From Micromonospora eburnea (GTDB lineage Bacteria; Actinomycetota; Actinomycetes; Mycobacteriales; Micromonosporaceae): a stretch of DNA of 64,000 nt. Below the pieces are notes generated by a model, which saw only the letters and a program-made list of their open reading frames with translations, ran no database searches and had not been told where the DNA came from. Position numbers and translations under genes: made by a program. Position 1 is the first letter of the stretch. Each line of letters begins with the position of its first letter. The DNA is taken from contig NZ_FMHY01000002.1 in NCBI RefSeq assembly GCF_900090225.1, positions 806,001 through 870,000 of the forward strand, read 5' to 3'. This document shows, in pieces, positions 45,630 to 54,824 of the stretch.

Positions 45630-47618
45630 GTGGGTGACGTGCTGTGGACGCCGCCGGCCGACGTGCGCGAGCGGTCCCGGATCGGCGACTACCTGCGCTG
45701 GCTGGCCGAGCACCGGGGATTGGAGTTCGCCGACTACGACGCGCTGTGGCGCTGGTCGGTGACCGACCTCGACGCCTTCTGGCGCTCGATCTGGGACTAC
45801 TTCGAGGTGGTCGCGCACACCCCACCGGCCGGCACACTGGGTGAGCGGACCATGCCCGGCACCAGCTGGTTCCCCGGCGCGACGCTCAACTACGCGGAGA
45901 ACGTGCTGCGGATGCCCGGCCGGGCCGACGACGACCCGGTGGTGATCGCGCACGGGCAGACCCGGGCGCCGGAGACGCTCACCGCGGCGGAGCTGCGCGA
46001 GCGGGTACGCCGGGTGGCGGCCGGGCTGCGCCGGCTCGGCGTCGGCCCGGGCGACCGGGTGGCGGCGTACGCGCCGAACATCCCGGAGACGTTCGTGCTG
46101 CTGCTCGCCACCGCCAGCCTCGGCGCGATCTTCTCCTCCTGCGCGCCCGAGTTCGGCACCCGCAGCGTCACCGACCGGTGGCAGCAGATCGAGCCCAAGG
46201 TCCTGGTGGCCGTCGACGGCTACCGGTACGGCGACAAGCCGATCGACCGGAGCGGCGAGGTGGCCGCCATCCGGGCCGCCCTGCCGTCGGTGCGGCACAC
46301 GGTCAGCATCGCCTACCTCGACCCGGCGGGGCCGGCCCCCACGGGCGCGATCTCCTGGGGAGAGCTGGCGGCGGAGACCGGCGAGCCGTTGACCTTCGCC
46401 CCGGTGCCGTTCGACCATCCGCTCTACGTGCTCTACTCCTCGGGCACCACCGGCCTGCCCAAGCCGATCGTGCACGGCCACGGCGGCATCCTGCTGGAGC
46501 ACCTCAAGATGCTGGCCCTGCACCACGACCTGGGCCCGGCGGACCGGTTCTTCTGGTTCACCACCACCGGCTGGATGATGTGGAACTTCCTGGTCTCCGG
46601 GCCGGCGGTGGGCGCGACCATCGTGCTCTTCGATGGCAACCCGGGCCACCCGGACCTGGGCGCGCTCTGGCGGCTGGCGGAGGAGACCGGCACCACGTAC
46701 TTCGGCACCTCCGCGCCGTTCCTGCTGGCCTGCCGCAAGGCCGGCCTGGTCCCGAAGGAGATCGCCGACCTGTCCGCGCTGCGCGGCCTCGGCTCGACCG
46801 GCGCGCCGCTGCCCACCGAGGGCTTCGCCTGGGTGTACGAGAACGTCAGCGACCGCCTCCAGCTTCAGTCGCTCTCCGGCGGCACGGATGTCTGCACCGG
46901 CTTCGTCGGCGGGGTGGCGCTGTTGCCGGTGCACGCCGGGGAGATCGCCTGCCGGGCGCTCGGCGCGAAGGTGGAGGCCCGTTCCGCCGACGGCACCCCG
47001 GTCATCGGGCAGCTCGGCGAGCTGGTCATCACCGAGCCGATGCCGAGCATGCCGGTGGGCTTCTGGAACGACCCGGACGGCGCGCGCTACCGCGAGGCGT
47101 ACTTCGAGGTCTATCCCGGCGTGTGGCGGCACGGCGACTGGATCACGATCAACGAGCGGGGCGGCTGCGTGATCACCGGGCGGTCGGACGCCACCCTGAA
47201 CCGCGGCGGCGTACGCCTCGGCACCGCCGAGTTCTACTCGGTGGTTGAGGGGCTGGACGAGGTGGTCGACTCGGTGGTGGTGCATCTGGAGGACGACCAG
47301 GGCGGCGCGGGTGAACTGCTGCTCTTCGTGGTCCTCGCCGAGGGGCTGGAGCTGGACGACGAGCTGCGGAAGAAGATCTGCCGCGAGCTGCGCAACGCCC
47401 TGTCGCCCCGGCACATCCCCGACGAGATCCATCAGGTCCGCGCGGTCCCGCGTACCCTTTCGGCGAAGAAGCTGGAGGTGCCGGTCAAGAAGATCCTGAC
47501 CGGCACCCCCGTCGACACCGCCGCCGCCAAGGGCGCCCTGGCCAACCCCGAATCCCTGTCGGCCTTCGCCGCCCTGGCCCAACGCCGCGCCAACACCGAC
47601 CAGTCCACCCCCGCCTGA
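45630..47618 (+). CDS. acetoacetyl-CoA synthetase
   Basis: 662 residues from GTG 45630 with GGAGGGTGGAG upstream. ANL-superfamily ligase that activates acetoacetate. Features of this branch: SWFPGATLNYAENVLR, EFGTRSVTDRWQQIEPKVL, AMP-binding P-loop YSSGTTGLPKPIVHGHGG near residue 270, FFWFTTTGWMMWNFLVSG, and the C-terminal lysine region RTLSAKKLEVPVKKIL. Acetyl-CoA synthetase is less likely because of the FGTRSV segment. Confidence 0.92.
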   Translation: MGDVLWTPPADVRERSRIGDYLRWLAEHRGLEFADYDALWRWSVTDLDAFWRSIWDYFEVVAHTPPAGTLGERTMPGTSWFPGATLNYAENVLRMPGRADDDPVVIAHGQTRAPETLTAAELRERVRRVAAGLRRLGVGPGDRVAAYAPNIPETFVLLLATASLGAIFSSCAPEFGTRSVTDRWQQIEPKVLVAVDGYRYGDKPIDRSGEVAAIRAALPSVRHTVSIAYLDPAGPAPTGAISWGELAAETGEPLTFAPVPFDHPLYVLYSSGTTGLPKPIVHGHGGILLEHLKMLALHHDLGPADRFFWFTTTGWMMWNFLVSGPAVGATIVLFDGNPGHPDLGALWRLAEETGTTYFGTSAPFLLACRKAGLVPKEIADLSALRGLGSTGAPLPTEGFAWVYENVSDRLQLQSLSGGTDVCTGFVGGVALLPVHAGEIACRALGAKVEARSADGTPVIGQLGELVITEPMPSMPVGFWNDPDGARYREAYFEVYPGVWRHGDWITINERGGCVITGRSDATLNRGGVRLGTAEFYSVVEGLDEVVDSVVVHLEDDQGGAGELLLFVVLAEGLELDDELRKKICRELRNALSPRHIPDEIHQVRAVPRTLSAKKLEVPVKKILTGTPVDTAAAKGALANPESLSAFAALAQRRANTDQSTPA

Positions 47619-47636
47619 CCGATCCACCCCCACCGC

Positions 47637-48326
47637 TCAGGTGAGGGCGCGGGTGGCCTTTTCTGTTGCGGTGCGGGAGTCGAGGCGCGACTGGTCCAGG
47701 TTGGCGCAGAGGATCAGGGTGGTGCGGGCGGCCAGGGGGGCCAGGAGCCAGTCGATCGGGTCGGGGTGCCGGCCGGTGTCGACCAGCAGCCGGTCGCCGG
47801 GGGTGAGGCAGAGCTCCGCGGCCCGGGCCTCCGCGCGGGCCAGCAGCTCCACGTCCGCCTCGCCCGCCTCCGGGTACGGCGTGAAGTGGTCGCCGTGGCC
47901 GCGTACCTCGACCACGTAGTCGGCGAAGCCGGGCGGCACCTGTCGCATCGGCAGGGCGAACGGGTCGAGCGCGAGCGCGTACCGTTCCCCTGCCGACCAG
48001 GCCGCTGCCGCGTCGGTCCGGTCGGCGGCGGCGAAGAGCACGTCCACCGGGCCCGGGGCGTCGACCACGGTCAGCTTCGCCGACCAGCAGCCGAGCAGCA
48101 CGGCGGCGGTCTGCCAGTGCGGCGGCAGCAGCGCGGCGGCGGTGTCGCCGGGGCCGAGGGCGGCCTCGTCGACGAGCAGGTTGGCCGTTTTGGCCACCCA
48201 GTTCGCGAGCGTCGCGCCGGACAGTTCGGTGCGCTCGCCGGTCGCGTCGTCGTACCAGGTCAGCAGGGGGCGGGTGGGGTCGGTCGCGATTGCGTCGGCG
48301 AAGACCCGGGCAATGTTGTCGGCCAT
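47637..48326 (-). CDS. TIGR03089 family protein (truncated AMP-binding-like)
   Basis: 229 residues from ATG 48326. The sequence resembles only the N-terminal part of an acyl-adenylating enzyme (RPLLTWYDDATGERTELSGATLANWVAKTANLL, LPPHWQTAAVLLGCWSAKLTV) and lacks the P-loop and C-terminal lid, so catalysis is doubtful. In mycobacteria a homolog sits in the Rv3258c-Rv3268 region, from memory. A TATCGT box is 8 nt upstream. Confidence 0.85.
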   Translation of the reverse strand: MADNIARVFADAIATDPTRPLLTWYDDATGERTELSGATLANWVAKTANLLVDEAALGPGDTAAALLPPHWQTAAVLLGCWSAKLTVVDAPGPVDVLFAAADRTDAAAAWSAGERYALALDPFALPMRQVPPGFADYVVEVRGHGDHFTPYPEAGEADVELLARAEARAAELCLTPGDRLLVDTGRHPDPIDWLLAPLAARTTLILCANLDQSRLDSRTATEKATRALT

Positions 48327-48334
48327 CGGTGCGA

Positions 48335-48340
48335 ACGATA
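48335..48340 (-). promoter_or_regulatory. -10 box TATCGT, leaderless layout
   Basis: On the minus strand TATCGT is followed by 8 nt and the ATG at 48326. Confidence 0.45.
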
Positions 48341-48474
48341 CGCGTCCCGGTAGGGACTCGATGACAACGACAAGTCGGCGTACCGTCGGGTCGCAGTCAA
48401 CGCCGGGACCCGCGTCCGGCGTAGGCTTGCCGACAGTGTCGTTCGCCACATCCGTCTGACTGAGGAGTCGCCCC

Positions 48475-49620
48475 GTGACCGCCGGTCGCCCGCCCCGCGT
48501 GCTCATCGACGCCACGAGTGTCCCCGCCGACCGTGGCGGCGTCGGTAGATACGTCGACGGCCTGCTCGGCGCCCTGGGCCGGGTCTGTGGCTCCGGCGTG
48601 GACCTGGTCGTGGTGAGCCTCCGCACCGACCTGGAGCGTTACACCCGGATGCTGCCCGAGGCCGAGGTGATCCCCGCCCCGGCGGCGGTCGCGCACCGCC
48701 CGGCCCGGCTCGCCTGGGAGCAGACCGGCCTGCCGCTGCTGGCGCAGCAGGTGAGCGCGGAGGTGCTGCACTCGCCCTTCTACACCTGCCCGCTGCGGGC
48801 CGGCTGCCCGGTCACGGTCACCGTGCACGACGCGACCTTCTTCACCGAGCCGGAGCACTACGACAAGTCCCGCCGGACGTTCTTCCGCAGCGCGATCAAG
48901 ACGTCGCTGCGCCGCGCCGACCGGGTGATCGTGCCGAGCAAGGCCACCCGGGACGAGCTGATCCGCCTCCTGGACGCCGACCCGACCCGGATCGACGTGG
49001 CGTACCACGGGGTCGACCAGGCCGCCTTCCACGCTCCCAGCGAGGAGGAGAAGGCCCGGGTCCGCGCCCGCCTCGGGCTGGGCAGCAGCAGCTACATCGC
49101 GTTCCTCGGGGCCAAGGAGCCGCGCAAGAACGTACCCAATCTGATCCGCGGCTGGGCCCGGGCGGTGGCCGATCGGGAGAACCCGCCCGCGCTGGTCATC
49201 GCCGGCGGCCAGGGGCACGACGACGACATTGACCGCGCGGTGGCCGAGGTCCCGGCGCACCTGCGGCTGCTCCGCCCGGGTTACCTGCGCTACGCCGACC
49301 TGCCCGGCTTCCTCGGTGGCGCGCTGGTCGCCGCCTACCCGTCGTACGGCGAGGGGTTCGGGCTGCCGATCCTGGAGGCGATGGCGTGCGCGGCGCCGGT
49401 GCTGACCACGCCACGGCTCTCGCTGCCCGAGGTCGGCGGCGACGCGGTGGCGTACACCAGCGAGGCCCCGGAAGAGATCGCCACCGACCTGGCCGCGTTG
49501 CTGGACGACGAGCAGCGCCGGCTCTCGCTGGCCAAGGCCGGTTTCGACCGGGCCAAGGAGTTCACCTGGGAGTCCAGCGCGGAGGTGCACCTCGCCGCGT
49601 GGGGCCGGGCCCGTTCCTGA
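48475..49620 (+). CDS. GT4-family glycosyltransferase
   Basis: 381 residues from GTG 48475 with GAGGAG upstream and a TAGGCT box 50 nt before it. GT-B fold: RVLIDATSVPADRGGVGRYVDGLLGAL at the N-terminus, YIAFLGAKEPRKNVPNLIRGW in the middle, and the nucleotide-sugar motif SYGEGFGLPILEAMACAAPVLTT with the E-x7-E pattern. The adjacent GDP-mannose synthesis gene suggests a GDP-mannose-dependent enzyme for polysaccharide or lipid glycan. Confidence 0.9.
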   Translation: MTAGRPPRVLIDATSVPADRGGVGRYVDGLLGALGRVCGSGVDLVVVSLRTDLERYTRMLPEAEVIPAPAAVAHRPARLAWEQTGLPLLAQQVSAEVLHSPFYTCPLRAGCPVTVTVHDATFFTEPEHYDKSRRTFFRSAIKTSLRRADRVIVPSKATRDELIRLLDADPTRIDVAYHGVDQAAFHAPSEEEKARVRARLGLGSSSYIAFLGAKEPRKNVPNLIRGWARAVADRENPPALVIAGGQGHDDDIDRAVAEVPAHLRLLRPGYLRYADLPGFLGGALVAAYPSYGEGFGLPILEAMACAAPVLTTPRLSLPEVGGDAVAYTSEAPEEIATDLAALLDDEQRRLSLAKAGFDRAKEFTWESSAEVHLAAWGRARS

Positions 49621-49684
49621 GTGGGCCGCCGCGGGTACCGCCGACCGTCGGTCCGAAGGGGTGCGGCTCGGGCATGATGTGCTG

Positions 49685-50776
49685 ATGTTCTACGCCGTCA
49701 TTCCGGCAGGGGGCAGTGGCACAAGGTTGTGGCCGCTGTCCCGGGCCAACCATCCCAAGTTCCTCCACCCGTTGACCGGCACCCCTGCCTCGCTGCTCCA
49801 GGCGACGGTGGACCGGCTCGCGCCGCTGACCACTCCCGAGCGAACGCTGGTGGTCACCGGTGCCGCGCACGTCGCGGCGGTGGCTCGGCAACTGGCTGGC
49901 CTGCCGGAGGAGAACATCCTGGTCGAGCCGTCGCCGCGCGACTCGTGCGCGGCGATCGCGCTGGCCGCGGCGGTGATCGCGGAACGCGACCCGGCGGCGG
50001 TGATGGGCTCGTTCGCCGCCGACCATCTGATCGGTGATCCGGCGCGCTGGGCCGAGACCGTACGCCAGGCGGTCCGCGGCGCGGAGCAGGGGTCGCTGAT
50101 GACGGTGGGCATCACCCCGACCCGGCCGGAGACCGGCTACGGCTATCTGGAGACCGGCGAGCCGGTGGGCGACGGCCCGCTGCGCCCGGTGGTCGAGTTC
50201 AAGGAGAAGCCGGCCGCCGAGGTGGCCGAGGGCTACGTGCGCTCCGGGCGGCACCTCTGGAACGCCAGCATGTTCGTCTGGCGGGTGGACGTCTTCCTGG
50301 CCGAGCTGGCCCGGCAGCAGCCGGCCCTGCACGCCGGGATCACCGCGATCGCGGCGGCGTGGGGCACCCCGGAGCAGGATGACGTCCTCGGCACGGTCTG
50401 GCCGACCCTGCCGAAGATCTCGGTGGACTACGCGGTGATGGAGGGGGCGGCGACCGCCGGCCGGGTGGCGACCGTGCCGGGCGACTTCGGCTGGAACGAC
50501 GTCGGCGATTTCCACACCCTGGGCGAGGTGCTTCCCGCCGACGAGGCCGGCAACGTGGTGCTGGGCCCGGACGCCAAGCCGGGTGTGCTGCTGCGGGACA
50601 GCAGCGGCCTGGTGGTGGTGCCGCACTCGGGCCGGCTGGTGGCGGCTCTCGGCGTACGCGACCTGATCGTGGTGGACACCCCGGACGCGCTGCTGGTCTG
50701 CCCGCGCGAGCGGGCCCAGGACGTCAAGAAGCTGGTCGACGAGCTCAAGGAGCGCGGCGAGGAGGGTCTGGTCTGA
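49685..50776 (+). CDS. manC: mannose-1-phosphate guanylyltransferase
   Basis: 363 residues from ATG 49685. Makes GDP-mannose from GTP and mannose-1-phosphate. Signature AVIPAGGSGTRLWPLSR at residues 4-19, VEPSPRDSCAAIALAA, FKEKPAAEVAEGYV, and NVGDFHTLGE-type loop (GWNDVGDFHTL). It lacks the cupin isomerase domain of longer bifunctional enzymes. Follows the glycosyltransferase at 65 bp. Confidence 0.93.
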   Translation: MFYAVIPAGGSGTRLWPLSRANHPKFLHPLTGTPASLLQATVDRLAPLTTPERTLVVTGAAHVAAVARQLAGLPEENILVEPSPRDSCAAIALAAAVIAERDPAAVMGSFAADHLIGDPARWAETVRQAVRGAEQGSLMTVGITPTRPETGYGYLETGEPVGDGPLRPVVEFKEKPAAEVAEGYVRSGRHLWNASMFVWRVDVFLAELARQQPALHAGITAIAAAWGTPEQDDVLGTVWPTLPKISVDYAVMEGAATAGRVATVPGDFGWNDVGDFHTLGEVLPADEAGNVVLGPDAKPGVLLRDSSGLVVVPHSGRLVAALGVRDLIVVDTPDALLVCPRERAQDVKKLVDELKERGEEGLV

Positions 50777-50799
50777 CTGCTGCCTCTCGCGCCGTCGGC

Positions 50800-51384
50800 T
50801 CAGCCGGCGGCGCGGCGGGCGAAGGCGGCGAGAGCTGGTGCGACGAGTTGTTCGGTGGCGTGTGCCAGTGGCTCGGGCAGCCGGTCCGGCGGGAACCAGC
50901 CCAGCGCCTCGGACTCGGCGCTGACCCGTTCGGCGGCCCCGGCCGGGGCGAGCACGGCGAACCGTATGTCGTAGTGCAGCGAGCCGCCCTGGCAGGCGAC
51001 CTGGTGGATGTCCACGTCGATCGGCACCGGGTCGACGACCAGCCCGGCGATCCCGGACTCCTCGGTGGCCTCGCGCAGCGCGGCGGCGGCCAGGGACCGG
51101 TCGCCGGGCTCGCAGTGCCCGCCGAGCTGCACCCACTTGCGGAACTTGCCGTGCAGGCAGAGCAGCACCCGCTGGCCGGTCGCGTCGAGCACCAGCGCGC
51201 TCGCGGTGACGTGACCGGCGCGGTGACCGCGACCCAGCGCCACCGGCCCGGCGGTCAGCAGCTCCAGGGTCCGGTCCCGGGCCGCGGCGGCGGCCGGGCT
51301 GGTCGGCGACCAGCGGCTCAGCAGCGCGGTGGCGTCGGCGTGCAGATCGGCGTACGCCGGCAGATCGGTGCGGGTGTGGGGCAC
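50800..51384 (-). CDS. Nudix hydrolase
   Basis: 194 residues from GTG 51384. Nudix box GGHCEPGDRSLAAAALREATEESGI (G-x5-E-x7-REUxEExGU) near residues 92-115 binds Mg2+ for pyrophosphate hydrolysis. The substrate is a nucleoside diphosphate derivative, not further resolvable. A TAGAGT box is 6 nt upstream. Converges with manC. Confidence 0.9.
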   Translation of the reverse strand: MPHTRTDLPAYADLHADATALLSRWSPTSPAAAAARDRTLELLTAGPVALGRGHRAGHVTASALVLDATGQRVLLCLHGKFRKWVQLGGHCEPGDRSLAAAALREATEESGIAGLVVDPVPIDVDIHQVACQGGSLHYDIRFAVLAPAGAAERVSAESEALGWFPPDRLPEPLAHATEQLVAPALAAFARRAAG

Positions 51385-51390
51385 TCCGAC

Positions 51391-51396
51391 ACTCTA
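51391..51396 (-). promoter_or_regulatory. -10 box TAGAGT, leaderless layout
   Basis: On the minus strand TAGAGT is followed by GTCGGA and the GTG of the Nudix gene. Confidence 0.5.
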
Positions 51397-51663
51397 CGAG
51401 CACGGTGGGACGACCGGCCGGCACCTCTACGGCGAGTGCCGCAGACCCTCGTTGGTGTCGCCCGGTCGTCCGCGTCCCTGCGGGACCCCGCCTGCCCCGG
51501 CCCGGGTGGATGGCACTCCGGACCCGGCAGGTAAGGAAAGTCTGCCGAACGGCCCGTCCGCCGTCGAGGCTTTTCAGCCCACGCTAAAAGATGGAGGTTA
51601 TTGCCGGCGGGTACAGTGCCAACGGTGGTGGGCGTTCCTGCTGCCCGCCCCGGGAGCCGCGCC

Positions 51664-52665
51664 ATGCTGAAGATCATTTTCACGAGCGAGGATGTCCTGC
51701 GGACCAGGGTGGCCCCGGCCGCGGATCCGATCTGGGAGCTGGTCCTCAGCCTGCACCTGCTCCAGGGGCGCCGGCGTGACCCGCTGCTGTCCGAGTGGCG
51801 GCGCGGCATGAGCCGCAACCTGCGCAACGCGCGTGCCGCCGAGCGGTTCCGCCTCCTCCTCGCCCTCAACCCGCCGCGCGGCTACTTCCCCGACTTCCTC
51901 ACCCCGTACGCCAGCCGGGACGGCTTCCAGGCGGGGCTGGAGGCCGTCCGGGGCACCCCCGTCGACCTGATGCGCCGGGACCTGATCCGGCTCGCCGAGG
52001 AGAATCCGCTGCCCGCCCCGGCCGCCGCGCTGGCCCGGGGTGAGCCCGAGGTGCTGCACCACCTCACCGACTCGATGGCCCGTTACCACTCGCTCGCGGT
52101 CACCCCGTACTGGCCGCGGATCCAGGCCGCGGTGGAGGCCGACCGGGCGCGGCGGGCGCGGGCGATGCTCGACGGCGGCACCGAGGGCCTGCTGGCGAGC
52201 CTCCGGCCCGGCATGCGGTACGCGGACGGGGTGCTCGAGGTCCTCGACTACCCGGACAGCCGGGAGCTGCACCTGGAGGGCCGGGGCCTGCTGCTGGTCC
52301 CGTCGTTCTTCTGCGCGCCGACCCCGGTCGCCCTGCTCGACCCGACGCTGCCGCCGGTGCTGGTCTATCCCGTCGACCGGCTTGGCGGTCTCGGCACGAC
52401 GACGGGGCCGGGCGCCGGGGGGAACCCGGACGGCACCCGGGAGGCGCTCGCCGCCCTGCTCGGCCGCACCCGCGCGGCCGTTCTGGAAGCCGCCGACGAC
52501 GGCTGCACCACCGGGGAGGTGGCCCGCCGGCTGAGCATCTCCGCCGCCTCGGCGAGCCAGCACACCACCGTGCTGCGTAACGCCGGTCTGCTGGTCAGCC
52601 ACCGGGACCGCAACACCGTGCTGCACACCCTCACCCCCCTCGGCCGCGCGGTCCTCGACGCCTGA
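51664..52665 (+). CDS. winged-helix (ArsR-like) transcriptional regulator with DUF5937-type N-terminal domain
   Basis: 333 residues from ATG 51664 (MLKIIFTSEDVLRTRVA), with GGGAG 7 nt upstream. An in-frame GTG at 51625 lies 7 nt after TACAGT and could be a leaderless alternative. Residues ~1-240 form a sensor-like domain; the C-terminal ~75 residues are a winged helix (TTGEVARRLSISAASASQHTTVLRNAGLLVSHRDRNTVLHTLTPLG). Target unknown. Confidence 0.85.
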   Translation: MLKIIFTSEDVLRTRVAPAADPIWELVLSLHLLQGRRRDPLLSEWRRGMSRNLRNARAAERFRLLLALNPPRGYFPDFLTPYASRDGFQAGLEAVRGTPVDLMRRDLIRLAEENPLPAPAAALARGEPEVLHHLTDSMARYHSLAVTPYWPRIQAAVEADRARRARAMLDGGTEGLLASLRPGMRYADGVLEVLDYPDSRELHLEGRGLLLVPSFFCAPTPVALLDPTLPPVLVYPVDRLGGLGTTTGPGAGGNPDGTREALAALLGRTRAAVLEAADDGCTTGEVARRLSISAASASQHTTVLRNAGLLVSHRDRNTVLHTLTPLGRAVLDA

Positions 52666-52691
52666 CCCTCGACCGCTGGAAGGTGGCAGGG

Positions 52692-53780
52692 TCAGACGGC
52701 CAGGGCGGCGCTCGCGGTGCTGCCGGCCGGCGGTGGGAGCAGCGCCGAGGAGATGCCCTCGGCGGCCAGGGCGGTACGCAGGCGTTGCAGGTCGGCGCCG
52801 AAGCGCACCAGATCCACCGCGTCGACCGGAGCCGGCGGGGCCCCGAGGACGAGCCCGCCGGCCGGCGCGGGCCAGCCGGGCACGCTGGCGATCAGGCCGG
52901 CGCGTACCTCGTCGTCGGTGACGTGGGTGAAGACCGTGCCGGGCGCCACCACCTCGGCGACCGCGGCGATCGCCCGGTCCACGGCGGCCGGGTCGGCCGG
53001 CGCCGGACCCGGGCCGTCGGGCAGGACGGCGGCCTCCCGCAGCCCGGCCGCCCTCGCCTCGGCGGTGCCCAGCGAGAAGAGGTCGAGTTCGGCGTCGCGG
53101 ATCAGCGCACTGGCCCCCGCGCCGTCGGCGGCCCGCGCCACGCCCAGGTAACCGCGGACGACCGCGACCGGCACCTGGTCGCACTTGCCCTTGATCAGCT
53201 CGGCGGCGCCGGCCAGCTCGTCCACCACCGCCATCTGGGTGAGCTGGAGCTCGTTGCCGTACGGGTCGATCTCGCCCCGGTGGTCGCGGATCGCCGGCAT
53301 CCCGGCGACCCCGAGCGCCACGTCGGTGAGTCCGTTGCGCCACGGCCGGCCCATGGTGTCGCTGACGATGACCGCGACGTCGAGCTGGTAGTGGTCGCGC
53401 AGCGCCGCTCGCAGCGCCCGGGCAGACCCGTCCGGGTCCTTCGGCAGCAGCACCAGCCGGGTCTTGTCGACGTTCGACGCGTCAATGCCGGCGGAGGCCA
53501 TCACGAAGCCGTGGTGGGTCTGCACGATCCGGGTCGCCCCGCGGGTGGCCACCACCCGGGCGGTCTCCGCGGCGAGCACCTCGTCCCGGGCGGCGAGCCG
53601 CTCGGGCCCGTCGGCCGGCACGTCGACCAGCCGGCCCTCCGCCTTCGACACGATCTTGCTGGTCACCACCAGCACGTCGCCGTCGCGCAGCCACGGTGCC
53701 GCGGTGGCGATCAGCGTCGCCAGGTCGTCGCCCTCGGTCACGTCGCCGATGCCCAGCACCGGCAGGATCTCCAGCTTCAC
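52692..53780 (-). CDS. fbiB: coenzyme F420-0:L-glutamate ligase, short form
   Basis: 362 residues from GTG 53780 overlapping the fbiA stop. The CofE-like ligase domain (residues 1-~245) is intact: DVLVVTSKIVSKAEGR, THHGFVMASAGIDASNVD, SDTMGRPWRNGLTDVALGVAG. Mycobacterial FbiB is about 448 residues, with a C-terminal FMN nitroreductase-like domain that reduces dehydro-F420-0. Here only ~115 residues follow, with weak resemblance, so that domain is shortened. It adds glutamates to F420-0. Confidence 0.92.
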   Translation of the reverse strand: MKLEILPVLGIGDVTEGDDLATLIATAAPWLRDGDVLVVTSKIVSKAEGRLVDVPADGPERLAARDEVLAAETARVVATRGATRIVQTHHGFVMASAGIDASNVDKTRLVLLPKDPDGSARALRAALRDHYQLDVAVIVSDTMGRPWRNGLTDVALGVAGMPAIRDHRGEIDPYGNELQLTQMAVVDELAGAAELIKGKCDQVPVAVVRGYLGVARAADGAGASALIRDAELDLFSLGTAEARAAGLREAAVLPDGPGPAPADPAAVDRAIAAVAEVVAPGTVFTHVTDDEVRAGLIASVPGWPAPAGGLVLGAPPAPVDAVDLVRFGADLQRLRTALAAEGISSALLPPPAGSTASAALAV

Positions 53781-54724
53781 ACCAGCTCCAGAGCGGCCCG
53801 GACCATCGTGGCCGTCGCCGCCTCGTCGATCATCCGCAGCGGCGCCGACCGCACGGTCACCTCCGGCACCAGCGTCCCCTCGTCCTCGGGCGCGACCAGC
53901 CAGCCGTCGAGCAGGCCACCGGCCGACCGGCCACCGTAGAGGCCGCCGACCCCGGCCGCGCTGCACTCCACGCCGAGCACGGCGAGGCAGCGGTCGGCCA
54001 TGCCGCGTACCGGGGCGCCGCCGATGATCGGGGACACGCCCACCACCGGGGCCGGGCCGTCGGTGACCGCGTCCCGCAGCCCCGGCACGGCCAGGATCGG
54101 CGCGATGCTCACCACCGGGTTGCTCGGCGCGACCAGCACCACGTCGGCCGAGCCGATCGCCTCCAGCACGCCCGGCGCCGGTTTCGCCGACTCCGCGCCG
54201 ACGAAGACGAACCGGTGCGTCGGGAGATCCGCCCGGTACCGCACCCACCATTCCTGGAAGTGGATCGCCCGCTGGCCGCCGTCGAGGTCGACCACCACGT
54301 GGGTCTCCAGACGGTCGTCGGTGGCCGGCAGCAGGCGTACGCCGGGCTGCCACCGGGTGGCGAGCGCCTCGGTCACCTGGGACAGCGGGTAGCCGGCGTT
54401 GAGCATGGTCGTCCGGACCAGGTGGGTGGCGAGGTCCTTGTCGCCCAGCCCGAACCAGGTGGGCTCGGCGCCGTACGCGGCCAGCTCCGACCTGACCGTC
54501 CAGGTCTCGCCCACCCGTCCCCAGCCCCGCTCCGGGTCGGCGCCGCCGCCCAGCGTGTACAGCACGCTGTCCAGGTCCGGGCACACCTTGAGTCCGTGCA
54601 GCAACAGATCGTCGCCGACGTTGACCACGGCGGTCACCTCGGCCCCCACCTCCCGGGCGTAGGCCCGGACGCCGAGCAGGAACCGGGCACCCCCGATTCC
54701 GCCGGTCAGAACCACGATGCGCAT
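53777..54724 (-). CDS. fbiA: 2-phospho-L-lactate/phosphoenolpyruvyl transferase
   Basis: 315 residues from ATG 54724; GGAAGG lies 9 nt upstream, which favours it over the ATG at 54733. CofD fold: MRIVVLTGGIGGARFLLG, VNVGDDLLLHGLKVCPDLDSVLYTL, GDKDLATHLVRT, and APSNPVVSIAPILAVPGLRDA. It transfers the phosphoenolpyruvyl (or lactyl) moiety onto Fo to make (dehydro)F420-0. First gene of a coupled fbiA-fbiB operon. Confidence 0.95.
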   Translation of the reverse strand: MRIVVLTGGIGGARFLLGVRAYAREVGAEVTAVVNVGDDLLLHGLKVCPDLDSVLYTLGGGADPERGWGRVGETWTVRSELAAYGAEPTWFGLGDKDLATHLVRTTMLNAGYPLSQVTEALATRWQPGVRLLPATDDRLETHVVVDLDGGQRAIHFQEWWVRYRADLPTHRFVFVGAESAKPAPGVLEAIGSADVVLVAPSNPVVSIAPILAVPGLRDAVTDGPAPVVGVSPIIGGAPVRGMADRCLAVLGVECSAAGVGGLYGGRSAGGLLDGWLVAPEDEGTLVPEVTVRSAPLRMIDEAATATMVRAALELV

Positions 54725-54824
54725 GGTGTCCATCCTTCCGCACGCGCCGCCGCCGATCGGTCGGTGGCCGGGGAGACTAGGCTCACGTGGGCAACTGTCC
54801 GTTTTCGTCCCCAAGGGGGAGTCC

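Noticed and set aside
51625..51664. Leaderless GTG start (51625) for the winged-helix regulator
   Set aside because: TACAGT sits 7 nt upstream, but the conserved N-terminus begins at 51664, where a GGGAG site is present. Kept as an alternative only.
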